Origin: Dermacentor variabilis
Taxonomy: Eukaryota > Arthropoda > Arachnida > Ixodida > Ixodidae
NCBI RefSeq assembly: GCF_050947875.1
Contig: NC_134573.1
Span: forward strand, 36,519,115-36,583,114
DNA length: 64,000 bases
Direction of reading: 5' to 3'
A program made the position numbers and the translations under genes. The stretch's first letter is position 1, and every line of letters begins with the position of its first letter. The notes under the pieces are model-generated. The model made no database searches and was not told the DNA's origin. It saw nothing but the letters and a program-made list of their open reading frames with translations. Shown piece by piece: positions 10,545 to 21,263 of the stretch.

Positions 10545-10568
10545 GGTGTGCCGAGCGGTGTCGTGCCC
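10226..10568. repeat. Direct duplication around the LINE A start codon
   Basis: The 48-bp segments at 10226-10273 and 10521-10568 differ at one position and lie 295 bp apart. Each contains the same ATG context on the minus strand. This looks like a tandem 5' monomer of the kind used as a LINE promoter unit, or a local duplication. Confidence 0.8.
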
Positions 10569-10590
10569 CTGTCGCGCTCTCGAATTACAG

Positions 10591-13060
10591 GCATAGGGTA
10601 CCTAGGTTCATGAAAAAGTGTGCATTGATGTTAGCAGTGAGGAACATTGGGCTTACTCCGCCTGAAGTGGTGAAACCATCAATGACGTCACCGGTCAAGA
10701 CACGGTGAAAACCCTAAGAAGTTAACAGACAGGCATTATGTCAAGTCATGTACATGTGTAAAATTGTACATACCGTAGCAATGTAATCTTGTCCGTGAAA
10801 ATCATCTCTAAAGATGCAGTGTCATATAAAATTTTAATATTCACAACCCACGGTGTACGTTTTGCTTGAGAAAATTACCACAGTTGATGGGTGCCGTTGT
10901 GCTCTCCAACAACAATCACTTGCATATCGTAGCGCTCCACTGGAGCTGTGACTTCCAATTATTATTTTTCTTGAGAGCTTCAAACGTTTGTGAAAATACC
11001 TGTTCAAAGGACATTTTTGTCTGCGACAGGAGCAAACTAGGCTCAAAGCATTGCGCATGCTCGGGCTGGTGCAGGAAAGATGAACGTGACTGGTGTGACA
11101 TCCTTTGTGTCACATATTTTTACCACGCATGAACGTAGAGACAAAATTTTTACTCTCCCGTCGCGTGAAATTCTCCTGGCCTCAAGAAACATCCCTTCAC
11201 ATGTCTCATAATGATTTTTATTGCATCATATACTGGGTACATGACAGAGGAAAAAAGCAGGAAAAGATGTCAGAAACGACAACTTGAAAGAGCCACATGC
11301 CCTCGTACATTGATTGGAGCGCGTCAGAAACGAAAGCACACGTCTTTGCATTATAAATAAGGGAAAATTACAATGGAAAAACAAGTTAGAGCAAAAAGCG
11401 CTGTACCTTGCAACAAAAATCAATACGCAACAAAGCACAGCAAGCATGTCCTCCTTACGACACATAATATACGTGATACATGAACGTGTGACTCATCATT
11501 TGTTTCACTGTAGAATGAAAGAAAGTAAACGAAATATTAACAGTACAGTTAAAAATAAAGCGTACTGTAAGTGGGAACAATATTACAGTAACCTTAAAAG
11601 AACAATTCAAAAATAAATACGCCTTCTCCGTGTCGTGCATCCTTTGTGCTAAAAACTATGAACATGCACTACCAACTAGCTTACCCATCTGTTTTGTTGA
11701 AGTATATCACATCGCGAAACGAACTTTTCCTGTATGTCAGATTTTCTAACGACATATTTTTGTCATTTAAGCTATCTTATAGTCTAGGTAGCTATTTGTA
11801 CAGGGTTTGCTACGTCTCAAAAAGATCGTGTTCGAAAGTTAGGTATTTGTACTGAAAGGTCCCCTTTTACACTTTTTAAATGTCTTCTGATACCTGATGG
11901 CAGTATTCACTTGTAACCTTGAGATTATGTGCGAGAAATATTTGTCGAAAACCCGCGTGCTTCTATTCTTTTTTAGTTTTTCTCGCGCACTACTACTAGT
12001 CGCCGGTCTCCTTACTGCGCGCTAAATTTAGTGAGCTATGCCAATCAGTAAAACTAGAAGCCATCCACAGCCTTTATTTGTGGACAAGGAGGGCGCACTA
12101 AGCATATAGTTTTACGCCTTCATTCCTGTCTCCTTTTTACCTGACGATTCACAAACAATGCCATACATAAAATGTGACGAAGACATCTGATTTCCAAGCA
12201 TTCCTCTATTCCCGGGCCTTAATTCCTACTCTTTAAACGCAGAAATACACGGGTGACTGCGCGTTTTCGACACTACATGGCCTCTGCCGACGCGATGGTA
12301 CGCTGTATACTCGCACAGAAAGGTGGACACAACAAAGGGTCCCAGGCACACCCTCGCAGAGTGCCTTCTACGAGCACTCAACAAATGAATGGGTGTAAAG
12401 CCTTTTTTGAGTAGTTCAGAAGACAGAATTTTCAAGGCTAATGCTCCTCGTTTTCGACTTCCTCGGCGTTATTTCTGGCGGCACAATCAACACACTCATC
12501 TCCCGGCACAAGCAACACACTCATGTTAAATTACTCTTGGAAACCGCTCATCGCGTTTTCGACAAGCGAGAGTACCGAAAAAAGATAAATGTCGTTGAGG
12601 GTGGCGGTGGGCATAAGAAACGGGACAAGCTTGGTCCTGTAAGATTTAGAAAATTCCAAATAAATTGTGCCACAGTGGCCGATCTGTCTTTCGTTCCGAC
12701 TTGTATTTCGCTGTGTCACAGCGGCCGCTGCAGCCACCGCGCCCAAAAAGTGCTAAAAGCACCGAAATAAGGTGTAACAATCTTTGGGGTCATAGAAAGC
12801 ATCGCAAACATGTCCCAGTAAGACTCAGTACATGTCCAACTAACTGCACCACAGCGGCCGACCTTTCATTCAATAAATGCGTCACAACAACCAGTTCGCA
12901 CAGTGTGACCTGAGCCTAATAGCCACCAATGTAGCACAAACTGCGAAACAAAACTTATCGGCGTTGCCTGGTCAAATACCGCAGGAGTGCCCTGTTGAAG
13001 TACAACACGAACGCAAAAATATAATGAGAGCCCGTGAGACCACGGAACGTATTATATAAG
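10591..13060. other. Unrecognised intergenic stretch
   Basis: About 2.5 kb with only short ORFs. CAGCGGCCG-type motifs recur near 12680-12860. No gene, RNA or known repeat was recognised. Confidence 0.5.
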
Positions 13061-13203
13061 GGTCCACCTTGTCGACATCTCATTTTTGTTTGCTGCTGAT
13101 GTGCTGATTGGCTGAGGCACCTCGCTGCTGCGTATGCTCACACCAGCCCAGCCAATCAGAACTTCAACAGCAGACAAAATGGACATGTCCGCTAGGTGGA
13201 CTC
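13061..13203. mobile_element. Hairpin (foldback) MITE
   Basis: Two inverted arms of about 55 bp with mismatches (13061-13115 and 13148-13203): GGTCCACC at the left, GGTGGACT at the right, and GCTGATTGGCTGA against CAGCCAATCAG inside. No coding capacity. No clear TSD was found. Confidence 0.75.
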
Positions 13204-16030
13204 CTACAGATTACCTCTCCAGTGCTACATAAAAAAGAAACCTGGACGCCTAAGGGCCAAAATTTCACAGGTGCAGCCGGCCTCGATCACTTGGTTGGTC
13301 TGTCTGACATATGGAGCATGCATCTGGCGTGTCAGTGGCTTGTCGTTAGGTAACTGAAAGAATGAGCCGCATAGTATAACCTCTTTTATACCCAAAGGTA
13401 TATGCCCAAAGATTTAGTCGCGAAAAAATTAAAAATATAAGATATTGTCTGTTAACTTCACTTCACATCTTTTTCCCGGTGCTCACGTCAGCTAACCGAC
13501 GATAAAAACACTAGGCGTGGCGTGTCTCCTGTTCCCAGTATCAGCCGAGTGCACGCTCTTGTTGGATTCCTTTCTGCTTGACCCGCTTTGTAACAAGCTT
13601 TTTTTATGGGGATGCGTCAGATGGCCCATTGAGCGAAAAAGCCGGGTACTGTCGTCGGAGCAAGCGAGAGACACCGCTTAAATTCCCAACGGCTGCGACG
13701 CCAAGTCATGAGCGCGCCTCGACGGAGCAGAGCGGGCGAAAGTGTGCTCCTGCTGGTGAGTTAACGGGCCAGCTTTTGCAAGGGCAGATGACGTCCACGT
13801 GAACCACATCACCCTCGCACTCGCCAGACTTTGTTATAGGGACAGAAAACTGTTCAGAACGCGAATCGAGGTGGCACCCCGCTGATGAAATGATTCCCTA
13901 TGCCGGTGGCTATAAGGAGCCATGTTTTTTTTCTCCCTAAACGTATATTTATATTTTAATTCATCACTAGAAGTCGCCTAAAAGTACGTTTGGTGCCCCA
14001 AGCGGCAAAAACATGAAGCTGTTTAAGAGATCCACCACGTGACCTTCCACTAGTGCAGGCGCTTGCTGCTCTTCTTTTAAGTATTGAAGTACTTATAAGT
14101 ACTTTTTTATTATTATAATTTTTTCTTAACTTACAATGTGCCGATGAGCCTTCGTTTGTAGTGAGCGGAAAAGTGGCGCTGCCTTTCCCTTCGTTTTCGG
14201 CGAGTTGGCTTGGCTCGTCTATCGACAGAACAATGGCAACGGGGGCCAGCCAGCTATGACGTAGGCGTGTACTTGGGGGAAAAACGCGGTACAAATATAA
14301 GAATTGTCTGTACGACAACGCAAACTTATTGCACCAGCATTATGCGTTCATAGGCAGTTGAAAAGGCCAAATGTAGGTGAATAACCGCGGTTACAGCCAC
14401 TCCAGAAGCAGCAGAACGATAGCCGGCTTTCACAACTTGCGAGGCGTCCTATCAACATCGCTTTCACTTCTTAGCGTTGCTGGAGGAGTGACTCGTACTT
14501 TTTTGAGGCTACTCTGATCAATAAATTCTTCTTAATAAATGTTCATGCACGATTAGAAGTAACCGCTGCAGATGTAAAGACAACCGAGGGTGAGCTTTGC
14601 GTTGTGCCATAAAAAACTAGGTCCTTAAAAATTGGTTGTGAATCCCTTTAACCCTGCGTTCCTCGTCTGCACAAGCTCTCGCTTGGGTTACAGCTGCGCC
14701 TCCATAAGTCCAAAACAAAACGCTCTAAACCAGCGCCTCCGAGGTGCTGGCCTGTGCGCTCTGCTATATGAGGTAATGCTTCGTCGATAAAAATTTTCAT
14801 TGCTAAGCAGGGCTTGACGAAAGCTATGTCGTCAAAATCACCGCGGCCTACTCGAGAGCGTTCCCATTACATTCCATGACAGTCGGGCAAGGTAGCATAT
14901 ACTCCGTTTCATACATAAGGTGCAACGCTGTGCAAACTAGAGATACTTTTTGCACTGGCTGCGTTTTCAGTTAGAAATAGCTCGGCGTTTCTTGACCTGA
15001 TTTTTGGGAAAACTTTCTTTACATCAGCTGTTTTGAATGAAGAAAAGAAACAATTTACACAAACAAACCATATTCTCATACGGCTGATAATACGTTGTTT
15101 TAAATCAATTTGCGTTTCGTTGTTCCATTTCGTTAGCCGTCGCGGCAGCCTCACGTGCATGCTCGCGTGAGCAAACGGCTCCTTGCGCCAAGCTAAGCAG
15201 AGACGGGAACGCGCGGAGTGATAAATCATGGTGACCGGACTTTTTGCGTAGCTTCCACAGCGTTGCACCTGATGTATGAAACGGGGTATAGAGTCACGGA
15301 TTGAAGTGAAGCGACCTTTTGCTATCTAGGACGCGTTGGCGAAGAGCCTCAACGCGCTCGCTTGCCCCCGAAGGGTTCGTAACTTGAAGCAAAGGTCAGC
15401 GGCGTTTAGGTGGACATTAATGGTTTCGCATTCCCAAATCATACGTGCTTAGGTGTCACCGGGTTGTTTTGCTTGTTAGTGTGTTTGTGAAAGGCGTGGT
15501 GTCTTCTTCCCTTCTAATTTGTTATGGTATAATATAGCAATATTTCCCTTCTAATTTGTTATTTAATTGTTATAATTTGATACCGCCCTGCAGACTGCGT
15601 TATCGTGCATCTTGACACTGCTCCTTCGGACATGCTGTGTTGCGCTGTAACGACTAAAGCGGCGTTCTACTCGAGGAAATGCCGGGTAGTTTAATTGAGA
15701 ACGCATTATGTTCCCAATTACACGAAAATCTGTTTACGTCGGTGGTGTGAACAAATGGTGGTACCGAAAGCAGCCAACGGCACGAAACTCCTAAGAAATG
15801 TTCAGATTGGCGCTAAATTTCTTAGGGGAGTTTCTGTAAACGAACGAAATTTATTTATTTGAAAAGAAAATTACGTAGGTTACAGTCGGGGTGGGAATCG
15901 GGTCCGGGTCTGCGGGGTGCGAGACGAACACGCCTCCCCGACGTCATGGCGGTTCTAGCTGGTGCGCCCTGGTTCATTGCACGCGTCGTCTCGTAGCTAT
16001 TTGACTGGCTAAACGCGTGGCCCATTGCTG
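13204..16030. other. Unrecognised intergenic stretch
   Basis: About 2.8 kb. Short ORFs only, with AT-rich patches near 14085-14125 and 15525-15580. No gene or known repeat was recognised. Confidence 0.5.
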
Positions 16031-16040
16031 GTGTTTTTGC

Positions 16041-16110
16041 GCACGTGATGGCGCAACCAATGGAGAGGAGGGAGAGCCACGTCATTTGTATAGAAATGAG
16101 GGTATAAAAA
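16041..16110 (+). promoter_or_regulatory. Promoter-like CCAAT + TATA block
   Basis: CCAAT (16057-16061) stands about 42 bp upstream of TATAAAA (16103-16109), with CACGTGA at 16042-16048 just before. The spacing suits an RNA polymerase II core promoter. It may belong to a degraded LTR or to an unseen gene; no plausible ORF follows directly. Confidence 0.45.
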
Positions 16111-16196
16111 TCCGGCCAGCTCACACCCGGTCGCGCGAGGTTTGAAACAGCGAAGCTGGTCGATTAGGGAGCTATTCGGGCTATTGCTACGTTGTA

Positions 16197-16269
16197 CCTT
16201 GACTGCTGCTAAGGTTATAACTTGGTTGCTGCTAGATTGAAACTTGGCCGCTGCTAGATTGAAACTTGG
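16197..16269 (+). repeat. Short tandem repeat, 22-24-bp unit x3
   Basis: Three units of the type CTTGGCCGCTGCTAGATTGAA follow one another just downstream of the CCAAT/TATA block. Confidence 0.75.
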
Positions 16270-16393
16270 CTTCAAGTAGTTTTCACCAATTATTAGCACC
16301 TATGATCGACCAATTCGCGCGAGGGAGTGCGAGCTTACCCGTTTATAGAGCGACGTAGAGTCATCAACGTGAATGCCGTATTCATGCCAATGT

Positions 16394-16740
16394 TCATGAA
16401 CGGTATTTGAGGGGTACCATTTGTTCCTCCACCACGTTCAAACGCGGTAATCCCGCTAACTTGGGTGGATGCTTGAAGCCGTTTGTCACGCTGAACAGCG
16501 GCACCTTCCCGCGTAAGACCGTTTCTCGACAGGTCCTACACAGCCGCATCTCGTCGTGGTCGCTGCCCTCCGGGAAGATGTCTCGCAGGACACACATTTC
16601 TTTTATTATGGGGTTTTACCTGCCAAAACCACTTCGCAGGACACACATGCCTTGTGCACGTTTCTCGACAGACCGAACCGTGTTTAGCATCGGTAGGGTC
16701 TAGTCAAGCCCCAGTCGATCGCACATTTGGCAGGAATGTC
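16394..16740 (-). pseudogene. Possible Helitron helicase-like (DUF6570) relic
   Basis: The minus-strand peptide has a C-x2-C pair (LCRTC) followed by GKVPLFSVTNGF, PPKLAGLPRLN and VVEEQMV. That order resembles the N-terminal DUF6570 region of Helitron Rep-helicase proteins. Only about 70 residues are readable. A 36-bp SINE stub sits inside it at 16598-16633, and the frame upstream is unclear. No Rep or helicase motif is visible. Confidence 0.4.
16583..16648 (-). mobile_element. 36-bp truncated SINE with 15-bp target duplication
   Basis: TCGCAGGACACACAT occurs at 16583-16597 and 16634-16648. Between the copies lies only the terminal piece of the window's SINE (GGGGTTTTACCTGCCAAAAC plus an AT-rich tail). 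This is a target-primed insertion aborted after a few dozen bases. Confidence 0.88.
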
Positions 16741-17480
16741 CAAACTTCAACGAGACAAACTCACGTTGAAACCTAGAATTGGCGCCCGCGGTTGAAGCGA
16801 GAGTTCGGCGGCGCTCGTACTCGACCTCCCGCGCTGCAGGGTCTTGGCATAATCGTCGATGCTCCGCAGCGTTCCTGGCTCTCTCTCGACTGGCATATTC
16901 TGGTTATTTGCGTAGTCGCCACCTCCTGGTTTCAACCTCTCTGGCCAATTAGGTCGGACAGGCCCGTCGTGTCTCTTGCATCGCAGTCTACCTTCGCGAT
17001 GGGCAGCCTCTTGTTCGGTAGTAGGAACTCTCCTAGGCCACCGAATAGCGTTAATTAACCGAGCGCCGCCGAGCACACGCTTTCATATCCTTTTCAAAGT
17101 CAAGCGCGTGCGCATTCCAACCCGTTATCACGGCACATGCGCAGATATCCGCGCGGTGGCGAAGCCGCTGGGCGCAGTGTATCCAAGGTTACTACACCAG
17201 CTAGCGAAGCTCCCACAGGAACCCATACGTTCAAAAAATGGCGGTTCATCGGCGGTTCATGGAGCCTAGCGCAATCTGTATGTGGACGAAACACTTCTGG
17301 TTGAAGAAAAAAATAATGTGAGGCTAGAAGTTATGGCATTTTGTTTTTGAAGACGCGAAATTTGCTATGTTGGCCTGCTTTTAGACCTATATATTCAAAT
17401 GCCCCGCCATTCGATGAAGGAAAAGGCCAGCCGAACTGTTGCCGATATTGCATCCCTGCACAGAACATACTTTCATTGGA
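16741..17480. other. GC-rich stretch without a recognised gene
   Basis: About 740 bp, GC-rich from 16780 to 17220, with overlapping short ORFs on both strands and no family motifs. A remote part of the relic at 16394-16740 cannot be excluded. Confidence 0.4.
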
Positions 17481-17547
17481 GGCCGACGAAAGCTTTAAGT
17501 GTACAGTGGGCTTGGCGTCCTATCGTCGGACGCCAAGCCCGTCGGCC
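17481..17547. repeat. Perfect two-part hairpin
   Basis: GGGCTTGGCGTCC (17508-17520) pairs perfectly with GGACGCCAAGCCC (17528-17540) across a 7-nt loop. An outer GGCCGAC (17481-17487) pairs with GTCGGCC (17541-17547). Confidence 0.8.
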
Positions 17548-17836
17548 AGCGCATTCGCACGAAAGCAACTAAACAATTATCTGGCTGTCATAACTTACTA
17601 CTTTTGACTGAACAGGTTAAGAAGTGATAAAGCTACCTGCGTCACCAAATTCAGACAAACGTCGACAAGCAAAAAAGCACAACATGTGAGGGGGGCGTAT
17701 TTCAACAGGTGAACTTTACAAGCGCGCCTTCCTTGCACATTTCAATAGCCGCATTGCATTACGAGTAATAGCGGCGTCAACGTCCCGTGTAACGATGGGC
17801 GCTGAAAAGAAATGTATTCATGATATTAACAAAATA

Positions 17837-19184
17837 CGAGGGCCGTTCAACTGAATCCGGAACTTTTTTTAAAAACAAATAGAAGAACAAACTTCAAAGT
17901 GTGCAAAGTGGATGTATTTTTCCACATAACCTTCAGGTACAGTTATGCACTTATCCCAGCACTTAACCGATGCCTGAAATGCTTCGGCATAGAAAGATAC
18001 AAACGCCTGAAATGCTTCGGCATAGGAAGATTTATCATTAATATGAAACCATTGTAGGACACCAATCTTCACTTCATCATCAGTGTTGAAATGTTTTCCT
18101 CCAAGGAATTCCTTCAGGGCCCGAAACAGGTAGAAATCACTTGGTGCTAAGTCAGGACTATAACTTTGTTTCAAGGGGGTGTGTGGTAATATCTGCTAGC
18201 GAAGTTCCTGGATTGTTTGGAATGTGCGTTGAGCGGTGTGCGATCGTGCATTGTCTTGCAAAAGACCACACCCTCTGTGATCGAACCGGGACATTTCTTC
18301 CGTAAACTCTTGTGCACAACACGCAGAACACGGCAGTAATACTCAGTGTTGATAGTGACACAATGGGGTAAAAAAATCTACGTGAATGGTTCCCTCTTTA
18401 TCCCAGAATGCACTTCCCATCACTTTACCAGACGACGCAGCTGTTCGAAATTTCTTGTGAAGTGGTGATCCCGTATACTTCCACTGCATCGATGCTCTTT
18501 TGGATTCTGGGGTGAAATGATGAACCCATCTTTCGTCACATGTCATGGTGAGATTCAAAAAATCCTGGCGTTCCCTTTCATAGCGTTCCTTCAGTTCTCT
18601 ACAGACTTCAACTCTTCTCTGTTTGTCAAAAGCAGACAGCTGCTTTGGGACCCAGCGTGCACTGATTTTTCGGAACAAATGATCATGAATTACTGTGTTC
18701 AGTGTTCCTAACGACAGATTACACACACTTGCAACTTCACGACATGTTATGCCACGATTGTCCACGATCAGCTGCTCCTCGCGCTGAATGTTCTCAGGAA
18801 TGACTATTGTGGGTTGTGATCGACCACGATCGCGATGGTCAGTAATACAGATACGGCCATCTTTGAAAAGCTTACATCATTCAAATGTCTTACTGCGACT
18901 GAGTGTCACATCACCGTACTGAGCCTGAAGTTTTCTGTAAATTTCAGCAGGTTTTACGACCTCGTTCACTAAAAACTTCATCACAACACGCTGTTCCAGG
19001 TAGACGTTCACACTGTTGTCCGCCATGTTGAATAACAGTCTATCCAGAAGCGCGGGAAATAAGCGCCGTCTACCAGTAGCAGGACAGAGGTGCCAGTTTC
19101 TACTGCTTAGAATACCTCCATCTGAGGCATCCATTTAAACTGGGAAAGAAAAAAAAAGTCCCCGATTGAGTTGAACGACCCTCG
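17837..19184 (-). mobile_element. mariner-family DNA transposon, inactive
   Basis: A 1348-bp element with terminal inverted repeats reading CGAGGG(C/T)CGTTCAACT at each end, flanked by TA duplicates at 17835-17836 and 19185-19186. Length, TA target and transposase all fit the mariner DD34D group. The ends are well kept but the transposase is broken. Confidence 0.95.
17869..19027 (-). pseudogene. mariner transposase, broken
   Basis: Encodes the cut-and-paste enzyme of the mariner. The N-terminus (MADNSVNVYLEQRVVMKFL from the Met at 19027) is the helix-turn-helix region. The first catalytic Asp lies in TCDERWVHH. The C-terminal signature YSPDLAPSDFYLF carries the last catalytic Asp. Breaks: a TGA at about 18874-18876 where a Trp is expected (after KTFE), a frameshift near 18350-18365 (after TIHVDFF), and another frame change near 18170. 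A perfect or near-perfect 33-bp tandem duplication at 17973-18038 repeats an AEAFQA segment. The second catalytic Asp is not readable in frame. Confidence 0.93.
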
Positions 19185-19536
19185 TAAATAAACTTGCATT
19201 TTCTTAACTCGTCACAAATATAAAAAAATAACCAGAAATTTTATTTTCATCGAATTCATCTAACTGTGTTTCGCTTGAATTAGAAAACGCCTTCTTTCTT
19301 TCCCATTCTTTGTTCCCTCCAAATATAGTAACACTTCAATCGCTGATCCCATATTTACTCTTTTTGATGTCGGTGAATATTTGTACTGAACCATTTTTCG
19401 CCCGGAGCTTCGCGACCCATTGGTGTCTGCGACGGTGGGCGTCGGTGGAGCTTTGTGATACGAGGTCCATTTTACGCTGGGCAAGAACAGCTTCGGCGTT
19501 AAAACTCTTAAGTTACGCCCAAAAGGCGAAGCATCG

Positions 19537-20133
19537 ATTGCGATAGCAAATTAGTACACAGCTATACGAAGTAAGCATAGTAGCTTTATCCGCCCTATAA
19601 AGTTAGAAACATTCGCTTACTAACTGAAATAATAACAAGCATGGTGTCAGCCCGCAAAAGCAAACATGAACACATCACACCAGATGAGCGCGGACACTGG
19701 CGGTCAAAACGCTGGTGTGAGCAAGTCCGGCAGCAGCATCAATCGACGCAACCTCCCACCCATTATCTTCCGCGCTGCCTCACCGCATTCCTCCATATAT
19801 GACGTGGGACATTAAGTACCGGTCGTCATTTCCTCTTGCGCCCGGTCGCGAAATGCGCGGTTGATCCCGGAGCACAACGCCCCTCCTCCCTTCCATCTCC
19901 CCCCCTCGGCTTCTCGCGCGACGGAAGACGGCGCGTTTGCTCTTCGCTTTTTTCCTTCGCGTGCGCCAGGTTGAGCCGCGATGGTCGGTTTTCCTCGCGT
20001 GCCTTCACTCCCAATACAGCACACTACGCGCCGCCATGTTTTTATCGCCTTGGGCTTTATAGGGAACATCACCGCGACGCCGATGGCGACGGCGAAAATG
20101 CGCCTGGAGTGTCAATAAATTTGCTATCGCAAT
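19537..20133. mobile_element. MITE-like element with ATTGCGATAGCAAATT ends
   Basis: ATTGCGATAGCAAATTA at 19537-19553 is matched in inverted orientation at 20116-20133. The 597-bp interior is non-coding and GC-rich in its second half. Target duplication was not identified. Confidence 0.6.
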
Positions 20134-20566
20134 AAAATCCGGGTACCACACACGTGCACCTAGGAGCGGCGCTGGGGTTTAGAGTGGATGGAAACGTAAA
20201 GTTAGTTTGCTCAAAACTAAACGCAACTAGTTGTTTGGTGCTTACAAAATTACCTCTACATTGTAACTAAGCGCGAATACACGAAAGACAAAATTACTAT
20301 TTTGATCATAAAATTGTATATTTTATTTAATTATTTCTAATAGCTTTTATTTGACGCCGTATAGTGGCGCTGTCAGCGCAAGACGCTATCCGCAAACACA
20401 AAGCCCTATTCTAAAGCTCTTCATTCCTGTGTGCCCCGACGGTAACACCTGCAAAGATATTTGGGGTCCCAAACTATTGGGATCCTTATTCTAAAACTCT
20501 CTAATAATGGTAATGTTTGCTGTCATTAGGAGACGCTAAAGGTATCTTTTATTATTCTGCCTTTAT
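20134..20566. other. No recognisable feature
   Basis: AT-rich sequence without ORF or motif of note. Confidence 0.5.
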
Positions 20567-20938
20567 ATAATTATCCTTAATTAGTTAATCAAGTTATCAA
20601 ATATTATAAACCGATGATAAGTGTCGATGAGAAAAATGTAGAGCGATATGCAAAACTCCCGATAAAGCGTTCTGTGGCTCAATCCGTGCTACATAAAAGT
20701 ATTTTTTCGAGTCCGAAGGAAGCCCGTAAATGCAGGGTAGATTACTGCGCGACTGACTGCTCGAGGCACCCTGCATGTGTTCGCGGGCTTCTTTCGAGCT
20801 CGGAAAAATACACATAACACGTATCGAGGAAAGCAAAGCTGTATTGGGAGTTTTTTATGTCATTCTACAATTTTCTCATTGACACTTTTCATCTCATTAC
20901 AATATTGAAAAGTTGATTACCTGATTAAGACTAATTAT
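20567..20938. mobile_element. Hairpin MITE, copy 1
   Basis: Arms of about 75 bp (20567-20650 and about 20858-20938) are inverted copies: GTGTCGATGAGAAAAATGTA against a complement of CTACAATTTTCTCATTGACAC. The interior has a second inverted pair around 'tccgaaggaagcccg' and 'cgggcttctttcga'. Copy 2 lies at 56283-56617. Confidence 0.82.
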
Positions 20939-21055
20939 CTATTAGGCTGAATTAACAAAATAGTTTCCATATCTCCAAGCGATGGCAAATAACATTACCT
21001 TTGTTCTGTCCAGGTAGGCGGTAATTGCATATATTTAAACTCTGGGTAAAGTGAG

Positions 21056-21263
21056 ATGGGACACCCTTAATAATAATAATAATATTTGGGGTTTTACGTG
21101 CCAAAACCACTTTCTGATTATGAGGCACGCCGTAGTAGAGGACTCCGGAAATTTTGACCACCTGGGGTTCTTTAACGTGCACCTAAATGTAAGCACACGG
21201 GTGTTTTTTTCGCATTTCGCCCCCATCGAAATGCGGCCGCCGTGGCCGGGATATGGGACACCC
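21056..21263 (-). mobile_element. 5'-truncated SINE with 11-bp TSD
   Basis: ATGGGACACCC at 21056-21066 and 21253-21263 flanks a SINE body (21067-21252) that lacks the tRNA head. The 3' end carries a (TAA)n tail. Same family as 31978-32212. Confidence 0.93.

Larger units (their letters stand above)
9787..10590 (-). mobile_element. CR1/L2-group LINE 'A', 5' part
   Basis: The upstream remainder of the LINE split by G1. It holds the ORF1 start, a 2A-like peptide, a coiled-coil region and an internally duplicated 5' segment. The outer boundary near 10590 is approximate because no terminal duplication was found. Confidence 0.85.

Noticed and set aside
14909..15268. 119-aa minus-strand ORF
   Set aside because: No motif, no homologue recognised and no splice context; likely chance.
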